From Thioalkalivibrio paradoxus ARh 1 (GTDB taxonomy: Bacteria; Pseudomonadota; Gammaproteobacteria; Ectothiorhodospirales; Ectothiorhodospiraceae): DNA of 64,000 bases. The stretch's first letter is position 1, and each line of letters starts with the position of its first letter. The stretch lies in contig NZ_CP007029.1 in assembly GCF_000227685.2 (NCBI RefSeq), positions 1-64,000 on the forward strand, written 5' to 3'. This document shows positions 11,623 to 21,723 of this stretch, piece after piece. Under the pieces are notes generated by a model. The model ran no database searches and was not told where the DNA came from. It saw only the letters and a list, made by a program, of their open reading frames with translations. The position numbers and the translations under genes were made by a program.

Positions 11623-12410
11623 AGATTGCCAGCTGGAATGTGAATTCGCTGAAGGTCCGGCTGCCTCAGGTGCTGACCTGGCTGGAGACGCGGACGCCGG
11701 ACGTGCTCGCGTTGCAGGAGACCAAGACGACTGACGAGGCGTTTCCGGTCGACGCGATCCGCGGCGCCGGCTACGAGGTCGTGTACTCGGGCCAGAAGAC
11801 CTACAACGGGGTCGCGGTGCTGGCCCGCAGTCCGATCTCGGAAACGATTACCGACCCGCCGGATCTCGATGATGCGCAGCGCCGCATTCTGGCGGTCACC
11901 GTCGGCGGCATCCGCGTGGTGAACCTGTATGTCGTCAACGGCGAGGCAGTGGACTCGGAAAAATACGCGTACAAGCTGGATTGGCTTCGGCGGGTACAGC
12001 AATGGCTGCAGGCCGAACTCGAGCAGTACCCGCAGATGATCGTGCTCGGCGACTTCAATATCGCGCCCGACGATCGCGACGTACACGATCCAGACGAATG
12101 GAAGGATCGAGTGCTGTGCTCGGTCCCGGAACGGGAAGCGCTCAAGGGGATTCTGAACCTGGGGTTCGGCGACTGCTTTCGGCTGACGGAACAGCCCGAA
12201 GCCCAGTTCAGCTGGTTCGACTACCGCGCCGCGTCGTTCCGCCGCAACCGGGGGCTGCGCATCGACCTGATCCTCGCAAGCACCCCGCTGTTGCAACACT
12301 GTCGCCACAGTTCGATCGACCTGGAACCCCGCGGCTGGGAACGCCCGTCGGATCACGCACCGGTCGTCGCCGAGTTCGACCTGCCCAAGTTCGGATCCGA
12401 TCGCGGCTGA
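11619..12410 (+). CDS. xthA: Exodeoxyribonuclease III
   Basis: 263-residue AP endonuclease and 3'-5' exonuclease of base excision repair. All fold motifs are present: MKIASWNVNS at the N-terminus, QETK with the catalytic Glu, YNGVAVLAR, LGDFNIAP with the catalytic Asp/Asn, and SDHAPVVAEF with the C-terminal catalytic His. The start is a GTG overlapping the prlC stop. No terminator is obvious after it. Confidence 0.97.
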   Translation: MKIASWNVNSLKVRLPQVLTWLETRTPDVLALQETKTTDEAFPVDAIRGAGYEVVYSGQKTYNGVAVLARSPISETITDPPDLDDAQRRILAVTVGGIRVVNLYVVNGEAVDSEKYAYKLDWLRRVQQWLQAELEQYPQMIVLGDFNIAPDDRDVHDPDEWKDRVLCSVPEREALKGILNLGFGDCFRLTEQPEAQFSWFDYRAASFRRNRGLRIDLILASTPLLQHCRHSSIDLEPRGWERPSDHAPVVAEFDLPKFGSDRG

Positions 12411-12838
12411 CGGCTGAGGCACGCGACCGAGCGCTCGGACATTGGCGGCCAAAGCCCGGGCGTCGAATCACCCACGGCGCCGCCGCTTTGAATGGCCAGT
12501 CGGGATCGCGGCGACGTACTGGCCCTTCTGGGCGCTTCGCTGCGGACGCCGTGCCATCGCTCCCCTGCCACCGTCGACGCTGGCAGCGGCTTCCCGCGAC
12601 CGTCATGCTCGCGGGATCCGCTTACTGAAAAGCCCCGTCCCGCACTGCGGCCGTGTTCCGGCATCGCGCCGGCAGGCATCCGAACCGGCGAAAAGTACTC
12701 GCGACGCCCTCACCGACGACGGTGCGATCGCGAATCCGATAACGCGAGAGTGGCGATACGCAATGCCCGCCCGTAGAGCCGATGCGCAGCGTTGCCATCG
12801 GCCGTTCAGCGCAACGGGCACGAATCCCTGTGCCCGCC
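12411..12838. other. Gene-free stretch after xthA
   Basis: I see no convincing gene, RNA or motif here. The short open frames have no recognisable family features and no ribosome sites. It leads into repeat element copy 3. Confidence 0.5.
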
Positions 12839-13034
12839 GTTAGCGTGAAACCGCACGGCTTCTCTCGGGGCGACGTGTAGGGCGGAAGAGCGCAGCGTCA
12901 TCCGCCGCTCGGCGTTCGCGCCTCCCCGGCGCCTGCGGCAACCCCGGCGCCGGATGGCGGATAACGGCCTTCGGCCATTTCCGCCCTACGCCTCTTTCAT
13001 CATCGGGGGTGGCCGCGTGCTCCATGAGAGTTAG
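12839..13034 (+). repeat. Dispersed intergenic element, copy 3 (most complete)
   Basis: Full-length copy of about 195 bp: left edge TTAGCGTGAAAC, GTAGGGCGGAAGAGCGCAGC, CGTCATCCGCCGCTCGGCG, GCGCCTGCGGCAACC, GGCGGATAACGGCCTTCGG, TTTCCGCCCTAC, GCCTCTTTCATCATCGGGG, and right edge CATGAGAGTTAG. It lies between convergent xthA and the YqhA-like gene. Confidence 0.88.
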
Positions 13035-13054
13035 CCCGCCGTCTCGGGACGAAC

Positions 13055-13570
13055 TTACAGACCGCCGGAGGGCGTCTTGCTGTCCTTGTTCGCGATGTAG
13101 TCCATGATACCCATCAGCAGTGCGGAGACGACGAACGTCAGATGGATGATCACGTACCACAGGAGCTTGTCGTTCGAGATGCTGTCCAGGTTCATGAACG
13201 CCTTCAGCAGATGGATCGACGAGATCGCGACGATCGCAGCGGCCACCTTCAGTTTCAGCGAACCCGCGTCGAGCTTGTCGAGCCAGACCATCCGCTTGTG
13301 CTCACTGACGTTCAGCTTGCCGATAAAGGTCTCGTAGCTCGAATACATCACCATCACGATCAGACCCGCGATCAGCACGATGTCGATCAGCGAGAGTGCC
13401 ACGAGGATCAGGTCCATCTCGCGGATCTCGAGGATCTGGGGCAGCAGATGGAACAACTCCTGGTAGAACTTGATCGCCAGCGCCAGCAGCATCAGCGTCA
13501 GGCCGACGTAAATGGGCGCCAGCAACCAGCGTGCAGCCAGCATTCCTTTTTCCAGGGCATGTTCCATCAT
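13055..13570 (-). CDS. YqhA/UPF0114 family inner-membrane protein
   Basis: 171 residues with three or four hydrophobic segments (about 15-35, 55-80, 110-130, 140-160), and the family features [20 protein letters not shown] and [21 protein letters not shown], plus [19 protein letters not shown]. This is the TIGR00645 family of unknown function. Two adjacent ATG codons (13570, 13567) are possible starts. It is divergent from ubiD with 57 bases between the starts, so the two promoters share that gap. Confidence 0.88.
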   Translation of the reverse strand: MMEHALEKGMLAARWLLAPIYVGLTLMLLALAIKFYQELFHLLPQILEIREMDLILVALSLIDIVLIAGLIVMVMYSSYETFIGKLNVSEHKRMVWLDKLDAGSLKLKVAAAIVAISSIHLLKAFMNLDSISNDKLLWYVIIHLTFVVSALLMGIMDYIANKDSKTPSGGL

Positions 13571-13627
13571 CGGGCTTCATCTCTCATGGTTGAACGACAA
13601 CCCCCATTCTAGGATCTTTTTGCCACC

Positions 13628-15103
13628 ATGACCCAGCCGACGAAATACCGCGACCTCCGCGACTTCCTCGCGTTGCTCGAACACCGCGGGCAGCTGCGCC
13701 GGATCAGCACCGAGGTGGACCCCCATCTCGAGATGACCGAACTCTGCGACCGGGTGCTGCGCGCAGGCGGCCCGGCATTGCTGTTCGAACGGCCCCGGGG
13801 TTCGGATATCCCGGTCCTCGGTAACCTCTTCGGAACGCCCGAGCGCGTCGCGCTCGGCATGGGTGCCGAATCGGTCACCGCGCTGCGCGATATTGGCCAT
13901 CTGCTGGCCCAGCTGAAACAGCCGGATCCGCCGAAGGGACTCAAGGCCGCCTGGGAATCGCTTCCGGTGTTCAAAAAAGTGCTGGACATGGCACCGAAGC
14001 GGGTGCGCTCGGCGCCGTGCCAGGAACAGGTGCTGGAAGGGGACGACGTCGACCTGTCGCGGCTTCCGGTGCAGACCTGTTGGCCCGGAGACGCCGCGCC
14101 GCTGATCACCTGGGGGCTGGTGGTCACACGGGGGCCGAAGCAGACGCGCCAGAACCTCGGCATCTACCGCCAGCAGGTGATCGGGCGCAATCGCGTGATC
14201 ATGCGCTGGCTCTCGCATCGGGGCGGCGCGCTCGACTTCCGCGACTGGTCCCAGGCCCACCCCGGCGAGCCGTTCCCGATTGCGGTGGCGCTGGGTGCGG
14301 ATCCGGCGACGATCCTCGGGGCGGTCACGCCGGTTCCGGACAGCCTGTCCGAGTACGCGTTCGCCGGCCTGTTGCGGGGCAGCCGAACCGAACTGGTCCG
14401 TTGCCTCGGTTCCGACCTCGAGGTGCCCGCATCCGCCGAGTTCGTGCTCGAAGGGCATATTCATGCCGGCGACACCGCCCCGGAAGGGCCGTTCGGCGAC
14501 CATACCGGCTACTACAACGAGGTCGACGAGTTTCCAGTGTTCTCGATCGACCGGATCACCCACCGACGCGACCCGATTTATCACAGCACGTATACCGGCC
14601 GGCCGCCGGACGAGCCGGCGATCCTGGGGGTGGCGCTGAACGAGGTGTTCGTGCCGATCCTGCAAAAGCAGTTTCCGGAGATCGTCGACTTCTATCTGCC
14701 ACCGGAGGGCTGTTCGTACCGCATGGCGGTGGTCAGCATGCGCAAGCAGTATCCAGGCCACGCCAAGCGGGTGATGATGGCGGTCTGGTCGTTCCTGCGG
14801 CAATTCATGTACACGAAGTTCGTGATCGTGGTCGACGACGACGTGAATACGCGCGATTGGAAGGACGTGATCTGGGCGATCACCACGCGCATGGATCCGG
14901 CCCGCGACACGCTGCTGATCGAGAACACGCCAATCGATTACCTGGATTTCGCGTCCCCGGTCTCGGGTCTGGGATCGAAGATGGGAATGGATGCGACCAA
15001 CAAGTGGCCCGGCGAGACGCAGCGCGAATGGGGTCGCCCGATCACGATGGACTCCGACGTGAAAGCGCGTGTCGACGCCCTGTTGCAACAGTTGCAACTA
15101 TAG
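13628..15103 (+). CDS. ubiD: 4-hydroxy-3-polyprenylbenzoate decarboxylase UbiD
   Basis: 491-residue prenylated-FMN-dependent decarboxylase of ubiquinone synthesis. Family landmarks: [57 protein letters not shown] with the catalytic Glu/Asp region, and [17 protein letters not shown] near the C-terminus. Length equals the E. coli enzyme. Its cofactor is made by UbiX, not in the window. A ferredoxin-flavin reductase gene lies on the same strand about 1 kb downstream, recalling the ubiD-fre neighbourhood of enterics. Confidence 0.96.
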   Translation: MTQPTKYRDLRDFLALLEHRGQLRRISTEVDPHLEMTELCDRVLRAGGPALLFERPRGSDIPVLGNLFGTPERVALGMGAESVTALRDIGHLLAQLKQPDPPKGLKAAWESLPVFKKVLDMAPKRVRSAPCQEQVLEGDDVDLSRLPVQTCWPGDAAPLITWGLVVTRGPKQTRQNLGIYRQQVIGRNRVIMRWLSHRGGALDFRDWSQAHPGEPFPIAVALGADPATILGAVTPVPDSLSEYAFAGLLRGSRTELVRCLGSDLEVPASAEFVLEGHIHAGDTAPEGPFGDHTGYYNEVDEFPVFSIDRITHRRDPIYHSTYTGRPPDEPAILGVALNEVFVPILQKQFPEIVDFYLPPEGCSYRMAVVSMRKQYPGHAKRVMMAVWSFLRQFMYTKFVIVVDDDVNTRDWKDVIWAITTRMDPARDTLLIENTPIDYLDFASPVSGLGSKMGMDATNKWPGETQREWGRPITMDSDVKARVDALLQQLQL

Positions 15104-15188
15104 CGGGCTGCGAACGGCGATCGCCGTCCGTCCATGATCTGGTGCAGCGCAGCCAGCTGTAATGGCTGCCTCTCCACCTTGCAGGCCT

Positions 15189-16058
15189 TCAATTCCGGTC
15201 GGTTCCGTCCCCGAGGCTCGCGTCGATCCCGCTGATCGCGTCATCATAACGCGGGGTCCAGTTCAGCGCCCGGCGCACGCGCGAAGAATCGACCCGCCGT
15301 CGTTCGCGCAGGAAGCTGGCCATCCCCGGATGAGTGGCGTAGTACGCTTCGAGATCGGGAATGCAGGGCGGCAGCTCGACGCCGATGCGCTGCGCCACCG
15401 CCATTGCGAACCGCGTGCTGCTCATGTGTTCGGCATCGGCGAGGTTGAATACCCCGGTGGGCGCGCCGCTTGCAAGCAGCCGAACGATCACCGCGACGAT
15501 GTCGTCGCGGTGGATCCGGTTACCGGCGGGACAGACGTCCGGACAAGGAACCTGAAGCCCCGCGCGGATCGCCTCCTCGCGCAGCCGGCCGGGTCCATAA
15601 ATCCCGGGCAGCCGCAGAATGTTCCACTGCGTTCCCCAGCGCGTTGCCGCCTCGACCAGTGCGCGCTCGGCGTCCAGCCGGCGCAGTGCGCGCGGCGACG
15701 CCGCCAGAAGCGGCGCGTCCTCGGTCACCTCGGCGCCGTGTTGGTTGCCGTAGACCCCGGTCGTGCTTGCATACACGAAGCGCTCGGGGGGATCCGCCTC
15801 GAGCCGCGCCAGGAATCGCCGCAGCCGCGGGTCGCCGTCGCCCGATTTCGGCGGCGGCGCGAGATACACGATCCGCCGCGCGCCGGCCACATCGGCGTCC
15901 AGCTGTTCCGCATCCAGATCGACCGAACGAACCCGTGGATGCTCACTCTTCTGACGCCGCCAGCCGCTCCATGCCACGCCTTCCTGATCGAGCGCCTGCG
16001 CCAGCGCGCGCCCCACATAGCCCATCCCGACGACCAACACCGTCCCCGCTTCCGACAT
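15189..16058 (-). CDS. NAD(P)-dependent SDR/epimerase-like protein (YeeZ type)
   Basis: About 289 residues, extended short-chain dehydrogenase fold. Visible: N-terminal nucleotide-binding GMGYVGRALA, a YASTTGVYG segment in the position of the catalytic Ser/Tyr motif, and a substrate half with LRLPGIYGPGR. YeeZ-type proteins have this reduced motif set and no assigned reaction. The start is uncertain: ATG at 16058 or 16064, both beside GGGGTGGG. It is on the opposite strand to ubiD and the reductase. Confidence 0.8.
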   Translation of the reverse strand: MSEAGTVLVVGMGYVGRALAQALDQEGVAWSGWRRQKSEHPRVRSVDLDAEQLDADVAGARRIVYLAPPPKSGDGDPRLRRFLARLEADPPERFVYASTTGVYGNQHGAEVTEDAPLLAASPRALRRLDAERALVEAATRWGTQWNILRLPGIYGPGRLREEAIRAGLQVPCPDVCPAGNRIHRDDIVAVIVRLLASGAPTGVFNLADAEHMSSTRFAMAVAQRIGVELPPCIPDLEAYYATHPGMASFLRERRRVDSSRVRRALNWTPRYDDAISGIDASLGDGTDRN

Positions 16059-16138
16059 CCCCATCCCACCCCGGCTTGTTTGCGTTCGCTCGCCGATTGT
16101 CGACAATTCGAGCATTGTTCACCAGCGGGGATCACCGC

Positions 16139-17179
16139 ATGGCGTTTCAGGTTACGGTACGACCCGGCAACTACGTGTTTACGGTCGACGAGGGCGAAAA
16201 GATTCTCGACGCGGCGCTGCGCCAGGGTCTCCCCTTCCCGTATGGATGCCGGGACGGAGCCTGCGGCAGCTGCCGCGGTCGGCTGCTTTACGGCTCGGTC
16301 GATTACGGTTCCAGGCGCCCCCCCGCGCTGAGTGCCGAGAACGAAGCCGAGGGGTTCGCATTGTTCTGCCAGGCGGTGCCGGCGACCGATCTCGAGATCG
16401 AGGTGCGCGAAGTCGGCGCGGTGCGCGATCTCGAGATCAAGACCCTGCCTTGCCGGGTCGCAGCGCGCACCTTTCTTGCCCCCGACGTGGCCGAGCTGCG
16501 GCTGCAACTCCCGGCGAGCGAGCGCCTGCAGTTTCTCGCCGGACAGTACATCGACATCCTGTTGAAAGGGGGCGAGCGGCGCAGCTATTCGCTCGCGAAC
16601 GCGCCGCACGACGACGCTCACCTCGTCTTGCACATCAAGAAGGTGCCAGGGGGGCGCTTCTCAGATGTCGTGTTTCACGACCTGAAGGACAAGGCGCTGC
16701 TGCGAATCGAAGGGCCGCTCGGCAGTTTCGTTCTCGACGAGGACTCCGACCGGCCCCGCCTGTTTGTCGGCGGCGGAACCGGGTTCGCGCCGCTAAAGGG
16801 CATGCTCGATCACCTGATGGCAAACGGGCTCGATCGCCCCCATCACCTGTTCTGGGGCGCGCGCGACGCCCAAGGAATCTATGCGCCCGACTGGCTCCGC
16901 GAGCGCCTCGCGCAGCACGGCGATTGGTTCAAGTTTACGCCGGTGCTGTCGGAGGCAACCGACCCAGAGGCCGCGGGCTTTCCTGCGCGTTCGGGCTGGC
17001 TGCACGACGCGGTATGCGCAACCTATCCGGACCTGTCCGGCTTCGATGTCTACATGGCCGGACCCCCGGCGATGATCCACGCAGCGAAGCCCCGCTTTCT
17101 GGCGGCGGGGTTGCCGGAAAATGGGCTGTTCTACGACAGTTTCGAGCCTGCGGCACAGCCCGCCCCGGTCACCGGCTGA
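16139..17179 (+). CDS. 2Fe-2S ferredoxin-type FAD/NAD(P)H reductase
   Basis: 346 residues. An N-terminal plant-type ferredoxin domain with cluster cysteines in CRDGACGSC (about 36-44) plus a later Cys near 79 is followed by an FNR-type flavin domain (RRSYSLANAP) and an NAD domain (GGGTGFAPLKGML, VYMAGPP). This is the CDP-6-deoxy-glucoseen reductase/AscD-like architecture, often annotated as a flavin reductase near ubiD. It may reduce flavin or feed an oxygenase; the partner is unknown. ATG at 16139 follows GGGGATC 10 bases upstream. Confidence 0.88.
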   Translation: MAFQVTVRPGNYVFTVDEGEKILDAALRQGLPFPYGCRDGACGSCRGRLLYGSVDYGSRRPPALSAENEAEGFALFCQAVPATDLEIEVREVGAVRDLEIKTLPCRVAARTFLAPDVAELRLQLPASERLQFLAGQYIDILLKGGERRSYSLANAPHDDAHLVLHIKKVPGGRFSDVVFHDLKDKALLRIEGPLGSFVLDEDSDRPRLFVGGGTGFAPLKGMLDHLMANGLDRPHHLFWGARDAQGIYAPDWLRERLAQHGDWFKFTPVLSEATDPEAAGFPARSGWLHDAVCATYPDLSGFDVYMAGPPAMIHAAKPRFLAAGLPENGLFYDSFEPAAQPAPVTG

Positions 17180-17216
17180 CTGTCCTGGCTAGCGGCCACC
17201 CTGCAACATCAAAAGG

Positions 17217-17495
17217 CGAGCCACGGAAAGCACGGACAGACCCGCAAAAAGGGCCTGATTGGTTGCATATTCCGTGACCTGATTCGCACGAATGCTCCGC
17301 AGCTCGAAAAATCAAGGCCCAAGGCGTCATCGCGAGGAGCGAAGCGACGTGGCGATCCAACCCACGTTGGTTTCTCCTGAGCCATTTGGATTGCCGCGCT
17401 TCGCTCGCAATGACGGGCTGAATTTATGCGCGAATCCGGCTTGCGGAGCATTCGTGCCAATCAGGTTCCGTGATTTCCGTGTCCTTCCGTGGCTG
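17217..17495. repeat. Nested palindromic repeat
   Basis: Three inverted pairs sit inside one another. Outer: GAGCCACGGAAAGCACGGA (17217-17235) with its partner around 17477-17495. Middle: CCGTGACCTGATTCGCACGA (from 17272) with its partner around 17450-17471. Inner: CGTCATCGCGAGGAGCGAAG (from 17325) with CTTCGCTCGCAATGACG (to 17415). The inner pair is a repeat I recognise from many proteobacterial genomes. No coding potential. Confidence 0.75.
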
Positions 17496-17499
17496 TCAC

Positions 17500-17650
17500 T
17501 ACACGTTACGTTGACCGGCCTGCCGGCCATCCGCCGCTCGGATCGCCGCGCGCGGCCTGCGGCAACCCCGGCGTCGCAATGGCGGATGACGGCCTTCGGC
17601 CTTTTCCGCCCTACGCGTCTTTCGTCATCGGGGGAGGCCTGCCCGCGTGA
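17500..17650 (+). repeat. Dispersed intergenic element, copy 4 (left part degraded)
   Basis: Keeps ATCCGCCGCTCGG, GCCTGCGGCAACCCCGGCG, GGCGGATGACGGCCTTCGG, CTTTTCCGCCCTACG and TCATCGGGGGAGGCC. The left GTAGGGCGG half is missing. It adjoins the nested palindrome and ends at the hemD stop region. Confidence 0.8.
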
Positions 17651-17653
17651 GCG

Positions 17654-18493
17654 TTATTCTTCGGACGCGTCGGCCGGCGCAGGCGCTCCGCCGTCTGTTC
17701 TGGAGGATCGCAGCCGCAGCACGGCGGCGAGCATCGCCGCATCGGTCGGGTCTTCGGCGGTCTCGATCCGGCCCGCGAAGCCCTCATCCCGAGCGATCGC
17801 CGCGACCCGGGTCGCACCCGCTACCAGAGCGGTGCGCAGCAGTGCGACCTGCCCGCCTTTGCCGATCATCCGGCACAGGTTCTGCAGACTTTCGCCGCTG
17901 GTCACGGTGATCGCGTCCACGCGCCCGCTCGCCAGCGCCTGCCGCAGCGGCGCCGCGTCGACCTCCGGAATCGCCCGCTGGTAGGCCTCGGCGTAGACGA
18001 CCTCGGCGCCACGGCCGACCAGGGTTTCGCCGAGATACGGGCGGCCGCCGTCGCCGCGGAAGACCACGATCCGGCGCCCCTGCACCTGCTGCATCGCCGG
18101 CTCCTCGAGCAGGGCCTCGCTGTCGAACCGGTTCGGCGGCACGATCGACGGCTCCACGCCGTGTTCGCGCAACTCGGATGCAGTGCGCGTGCCGATGGCC
18201 GCGGTCGCGACCCGCTGTGGCCAGCCGCCGCGTTCGCGCAACGCCGGCAGCACCCGCTGCACCGCATTGGCGCTGACGAAGACCGCGATGTCGAACTCAT
18301 CGAGTGCGGTCAACACCGCCTTCAATTGCGCTGGATCCGCGGGGCTCCGGATCTCGATCACCGGAAAGCGGGTCACCAGTGCCCCCTGTTCCTCCAGCAT
18401 CGAGCAGAACGGCCCTGCCTGGGCCGCTGGCCGCGTCACCACAACGCGCATCCCGGCCAGTGGCCCGGTCCTGGCCTCGCCGCCGTTCATCAT
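17654..18493 (-). CDS. hemD: Uroporphyrinogen-III synthase
   Basis: 279 residues. Cyclises hydroxymethylbilane to uroporphyrinogen III in haem and sirohaem synthesis. The sequence is weakly conserved, as usual, but the two-lobe pattern is visible: [16 protein letters not shown] at the start, [12 protein letters not shown], and [15 protein letters not shown] in the second lobe. The ATG at 18493 overlaps the hemC stop (ATGA), so it is translationally coupled to hemC. The frame is open further upstream inside hemC but that is shadow. Confidence 0.92.
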   Translation of the reverse strand: MMNGGEARTGPLAGMRVVVTRPAAQAGPFCSMLEEQGALVTRFPVIEIRSPADPAQLKAVLTALDEFDIAVFVSANAVQRVLPALRERGGWPQRVATAAIGTRTASELREHGVEPSIVPPNRFDSEALLEEPAMQQVQGRRIVVFRGDGGRPYLGETLVGRGAEVVYAEAYQRAIPEVDAAPLRQALASGRVDAITVTSGESLQNLCRMIGKGGQVALLRTALVAGATRVAAIARDEGFAGRIETAEDPTDAAMLAAVLRLRSSRTDGGAPAPADASEE

Positions 18494-19419
18494 GCCTGCC
18501 GATGCGCCGCCGCGAGGAGTTCCCCCGCGCCCTGTGCCAGCAGATCGTCGGCAAGCGCGATTCCCAGCGCTTCGGCCTCGGCCCGGGGCCCGCGGCGTTC
18601 CGCCCGGAGGATCCGGCTGCCGTCGACCGCGCCGACCAGCCCGCGCAGGAACAGCGCTTCGCCTTCCAGCACCGCATGACCCGCAAGCGGGACCTGGCAG
18701 CCGCCTTCCAGCCGGCGGTTGAACGCGCGTTCCGCCCGAACCCTTTCCGCCGTTTCCGCGTGGTTCAACCCCGAGATCAGGTCCATCACCTCGGAATCCC
18801 CGTCCCGGCATTCGATCGCGATCGCGCCCTGGCCCACCGCCGGCAGGCTGACGCTGGGGTCGAGACGGGCGCGGATCCGCTCTTCGAAGCCGAGGCGCTT
18901 CAGCCCGGCGGCAGCCAGAAGGATCGCGTCATAGTCGCCCGAATCGAGCCGCGCCAGGCGCGTATTCACGTTGCCGCGCAGGTCGGTGATCTCCAGATCC
19001 GGGCGCCGCGCGCGCAGCTGGCATTGCCGGCGCAGGCTGGACGAGCCCACCCGGGCACCTTCCGGCAGCGCGTCCAGGTTTTCATGGTCGTTGGACACGA
19101 ATGCGTCCAGCGGATCCTCGCGTTCCAGGATCACCGGCAGCACGAGCCGTTCCGGGAGTTCCATCGGCACGTCCTTGACCGAATGCACCGCGATATCGGC
19201 CCGATCCTCGAGCATTGCCAGCTCGAGTTCCTTCACGAACAGCCCCTTGCCGCCGATACGGGCCAACGGAGCGTCGAGGATCCGGTCGCCCTGCGTGGTC
19301 ATCGTGACCAGTTCGACTGCTAGACCCGGGTGCAGGCGGCGCAGCCCGTCGGCGACGTGCTCGGCCTGCCATACGGCCAGGGGGCTTTTTCGGGTGGCGA
19401 TGCGCAGCAGACTCTTCAT
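18490..19419 (-). CDS. hemC: Porphobilinogen deaminase (hydroxymethylbilane synthase)
   Basis: 309 residues. Polymerises four porphobilinogens onto a covalent dipyrromethane cofactor. Visible: [58 protein letters not shown], and the cofactor cysteine in [10 protein letters not shown] at about residue 243. Length is typical. It is the first gene of a hemC-hemD pair, and argH is divergent with about 200 bases between the starts. Confidence 0.97.
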   Translation of the reverse strand: MKSLLRIATRKSPLAVWQAEHVADGLRRLHPGLAVELVTMTTQGDRILDAPLARIGGKGLFVKELELAMLEDRADIAVHSVKDVPMELPERLVLPVILEREDPLDAFVSNDHENLDALPEGARVGSSSLRRQCQLRARRPDLEITDLRGNVNTRLARLDSGDYDAILLAAAGLKRLGFEERIRARLDPSVSLPAVGQGAIAIECRDGDSEVMDLISGLNHAETAERVRAERAFNRRLEGGCQVPLAGHAVLEGEALFLRGLVGAVDGSRILRAERRGPRAEAEALGIALADDLLAQGAGELLAAAHRQA

Positions 19420-19621
19420 GGGCGATCCGGGATCGGGCCGGCGGGCGGCGTGGAATCAGACCGGGGAGTATAGCCGTCACCGCCACCGCTGTGCCCGGCC
19501 GCCGGCTAGATGCGGCGCGCCGCTACGGACGGACCGCCCGGTCTGCCCCGCCGCGCGCGCTCCAGGATGGCCGGAGACGGGTGCTATACTGGCGTCCCTG
19601 CCATCCACCGAGCGCTCGTCG

Positions 19622-21052
19622 ATGTCCAACGAACCCGTTCCCGACGCGCCCGCCAACCCCGCTGCCAAACTTTGGGGAGGCCGGTTCAGCGAGGCCACCG
19701 ATGCCTTCGTCGAGGCCTTTACCGCATCGGTCGGCTTCGACCGGCGCCTCTACGCCCAGGACATCGCCGGCTCGATCGCGCACGCGACGATGCTCGCCGA
19801 AGTCGGCGTATTGACCCAGCCCGAGGCCGATGCCATCACCTCCGGGCTCGAAGAGATCCGCGCCGAGATCGAGGCGGACCGCTTCGACTGGTCGGTCGCC
19901 CGCGAAGACGTGCACATGAACATCGAGGCGCGGCTGATCGAGAAGATCGGCGAGACCGGCAAGAAGCTGCATACCGGACGCTCGCGCAACGACCAGGTCG
20001 CCACCGACATCCGCCTGTGGCTGCGCGATGCGATCGACGCCCTGCTGGTCCAGCTGCGGCACTACCAGCGCGGGCTGCTGGATCTCGCCGAGCGCGAGCA
20101 TGCGACGGTGATGCCCGGCTTCACCCACCTCCAGACCGCCCAGCCGGTGACCTTTGGCCACCACATGATGGCCTGGTACGAGATGCTGGAACGCGACGCC
20201 GAGCGCCTGGCCGACTGCCGGAGCCGGGTGAACCGGCTGCCGCTCGGTGCGGCCGCGCTCGCGGGCACCGGCTATCCGCTCGACCGCGAGCTGACCGCGC
20301 GCCTGCTCGGCTTCGAGGGGATCTGCCGCAACTCGCTGGACGCGGTCAGCGACCGCGATTTCGCAATCGAATTCACCGCGAGCGCGGCGCTGATCATGAT
20401 GCACCTGTCGCGCCAGGCCGAGGAACTGATCCTCTGGACCAGCGCGCAGTTTGCGTTCATCGACCTGCCGGACCGCTACTGCACGGGCTCGTCGATCATG
20501 CCGCAGAAGAAGAACCCCGACGTGCCGGAGTTGGTGCGCGGCAAGACCGGCCGTGTCTATGGCCACCTGATGGCGCTGCTGACGCTGATGAAGGGTCAGC
20601 CGCTGGCCTACAACAAGGACAATCAGGAAGACAAGGAACCGCTGTTCGACACCGTCGATACGCTTGCCGGCAGCCTGCGCGCGTTCGCCGACATGGTGCC
20701 GAACCTGCGGGTGAACGCGGACCACACGCTGCAGGCGACCCGAAGCGGTTTCGCCACCGCGACCGACCTCGCGGACTATCTGGTCGGCAAGGGGCTTGCG
20801 TTCCGCGATGCGCACGAAGTGGTCGGGCGCGCGGTCTGGCTGGCGTCGCAGCGCGGTTGCGACCTCGCCGATCTCGAGCTGGACGAGCTGCGCGAGTTCG
20901 ATGCCCGGATCGGCCCGGATGTGTACGAGCTGCTCACCCCGGAGGGGTCCGCCGCCGCGCGGGACTTGCCCGGCGGCACCGCTCCCGCACAGGTCCTCGC
21001 CCGGATTGCCGAAGCGCGGGAACACCTCGCGCGCGTCGCCACCGCCACCTGA
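19622..21052 (+). CDS. argH: Argininosuccinate lyase
   Basis: 476 residues. Last step of arginine biosynthesis, argininosuccinate to arginine plus fumarate. Signature [20 protein letters not shown] with the catalytic serine is present at about 290-309, and also [14 protein letters not shown] and [12 protein letters not shown]. The frame is open from 18971, but ATG 19622 gives the family N-terminus ([14 protein letters not shown]). A TATACT sits about 40 bases before the start, a possible -10. Confidence 0.97.
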   Translation: MSNEPVPDAPANPAAKLWGGRFSEATDAFVEAFTASVGFDRRLYAQDIAGSIAHATMLAEVGVLTQPEADAITSGLEEIRAEIEADRFDWSVAREDVHMNIEARLIEKIGETGKKLHTGRSRNDQVATDIRLWLRDAIDALLVQLRHYQRGLLDLAEREHATVMPGFTHLQTAQPVTFGHHMMAWYEMLERDAERLADCRSRVNRLPLGAAALAGTGYPLDRELTARLLGFEGICRNSLDAVSDRDFAIEFTASAALIMMHLSRQAEELILWTSAQFAFIDLPDRYCTGSSIMPQKKNPDVPELVRGKTGRVYGHLMALLTLMKGQPLAYNKDNQEDKEPLFDTVDTLAGSLRAFADMVPNLRVNADHTLQATRSGFATATDLADYLVGKGLAFRDAHEVVGRAVWLASQRGCDLADLELDELREFDARIGPDVYELLTPEGSAAARDLPGGTAPAQVLARIAEAREHLARVATAT

Positions 21053-21209
21053 GCGCTGCCCATCCCGCCGCGTCCAGTGGCTACGGGGCAGCGTTGCGGA
21101 TCAAGCGGAGTACGCAAGCCTCCCCCGTCGACCCGTCGCCCGGCAGATCCCGACTGCCCGTCCCGCGTCCCGGAAACGCTGCCGCCGGTCCGACGAGGCC
21201 GGGTGCCGG

Positions 21210-21704
21210 TCATTCCAGGTAGGACTCGATCACCTGCCACATCACGTTGCCGTGTGCGACCTCGTACTCGAGCAGCATCTGGCCGCGTATATGGCCATCC
21301 TCGAAGGTTGCAAGCACCCAGCGGTCGTTCAGCACGTGGATGCCATCGGGAACGAAGTGCATCTGGCCGCCAAGCACCGGCGCGTGCGGAATCAGCTCCG
21401 GCTGTTCCAACAGGCTCCTGGCCAGCTGCAGTTCCGGCCGTGCGATCCCGCGGCGCTGCATCGCCTGAATCTGCGCGTTGGTCAGCCCGACTTCGGCCGG
21501 CCGGGGTACCTCGTACTGGGTGTACTGCGCCAGTTTCATCTGGGCGTCGAGCAATTCCCGATTCGCATCCGCGACATCGCGTTCCAGCCCGATGCCGCGC
21601 GCCACATAAATCGCCAGCACAACCACGAAGAACAGCATGAACCCCACCCACGCGATTCGCTCGGAAGTTTTCAATCCCTCGGCCCGGGTGCGTTCTTCGG
21701 TCAT
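21210..21704 (-). CDS. Unknown single-pass membrane protein downstream of the gsp operon
   Basis: About 164 residues. One transmembrane helix at about 18-38 (IAWVGFMLFFVVVLAIYVA), then a coiled segment and a soluble C-terminal domain ending HGNVMWQVIESYLE. I do not recognise the family. The ATG at 21704 is preceded by AGGAGG at ideal spacing; an earlier ATG at 21731 has no such site. It is the last gene of the string that follows gspN, so it is probably co-transcribed with secretion genes, but no role can be assigned. Confidence 0.7.
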   Translation of the reverse strand: MTEERTRAEGLKTSERIAWVGFMLFFVVVLAIYVARGIGLERDVADANRELLDAQMKLAQYTQYEVPRPAEVGLTNAQIQAMQRRGIARPELQLARSLLEQPELIPHAPVLGGQMHFVPDGIHVLNDRWVLATFEDGHIRGQMLLEYEVAHGNVMWQVIESYLE

Positions 21705-21723
21705 CGTTTCCTCCTGCCTGCGC

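Noticed and set aside
12442-12843. Open frame of 133 codons after xthA
   Set aside because: Composition is Arg/Pro/Ala-rich as expected from random high-GC sequence, with no motif, no ribosome site and no conserved partner.
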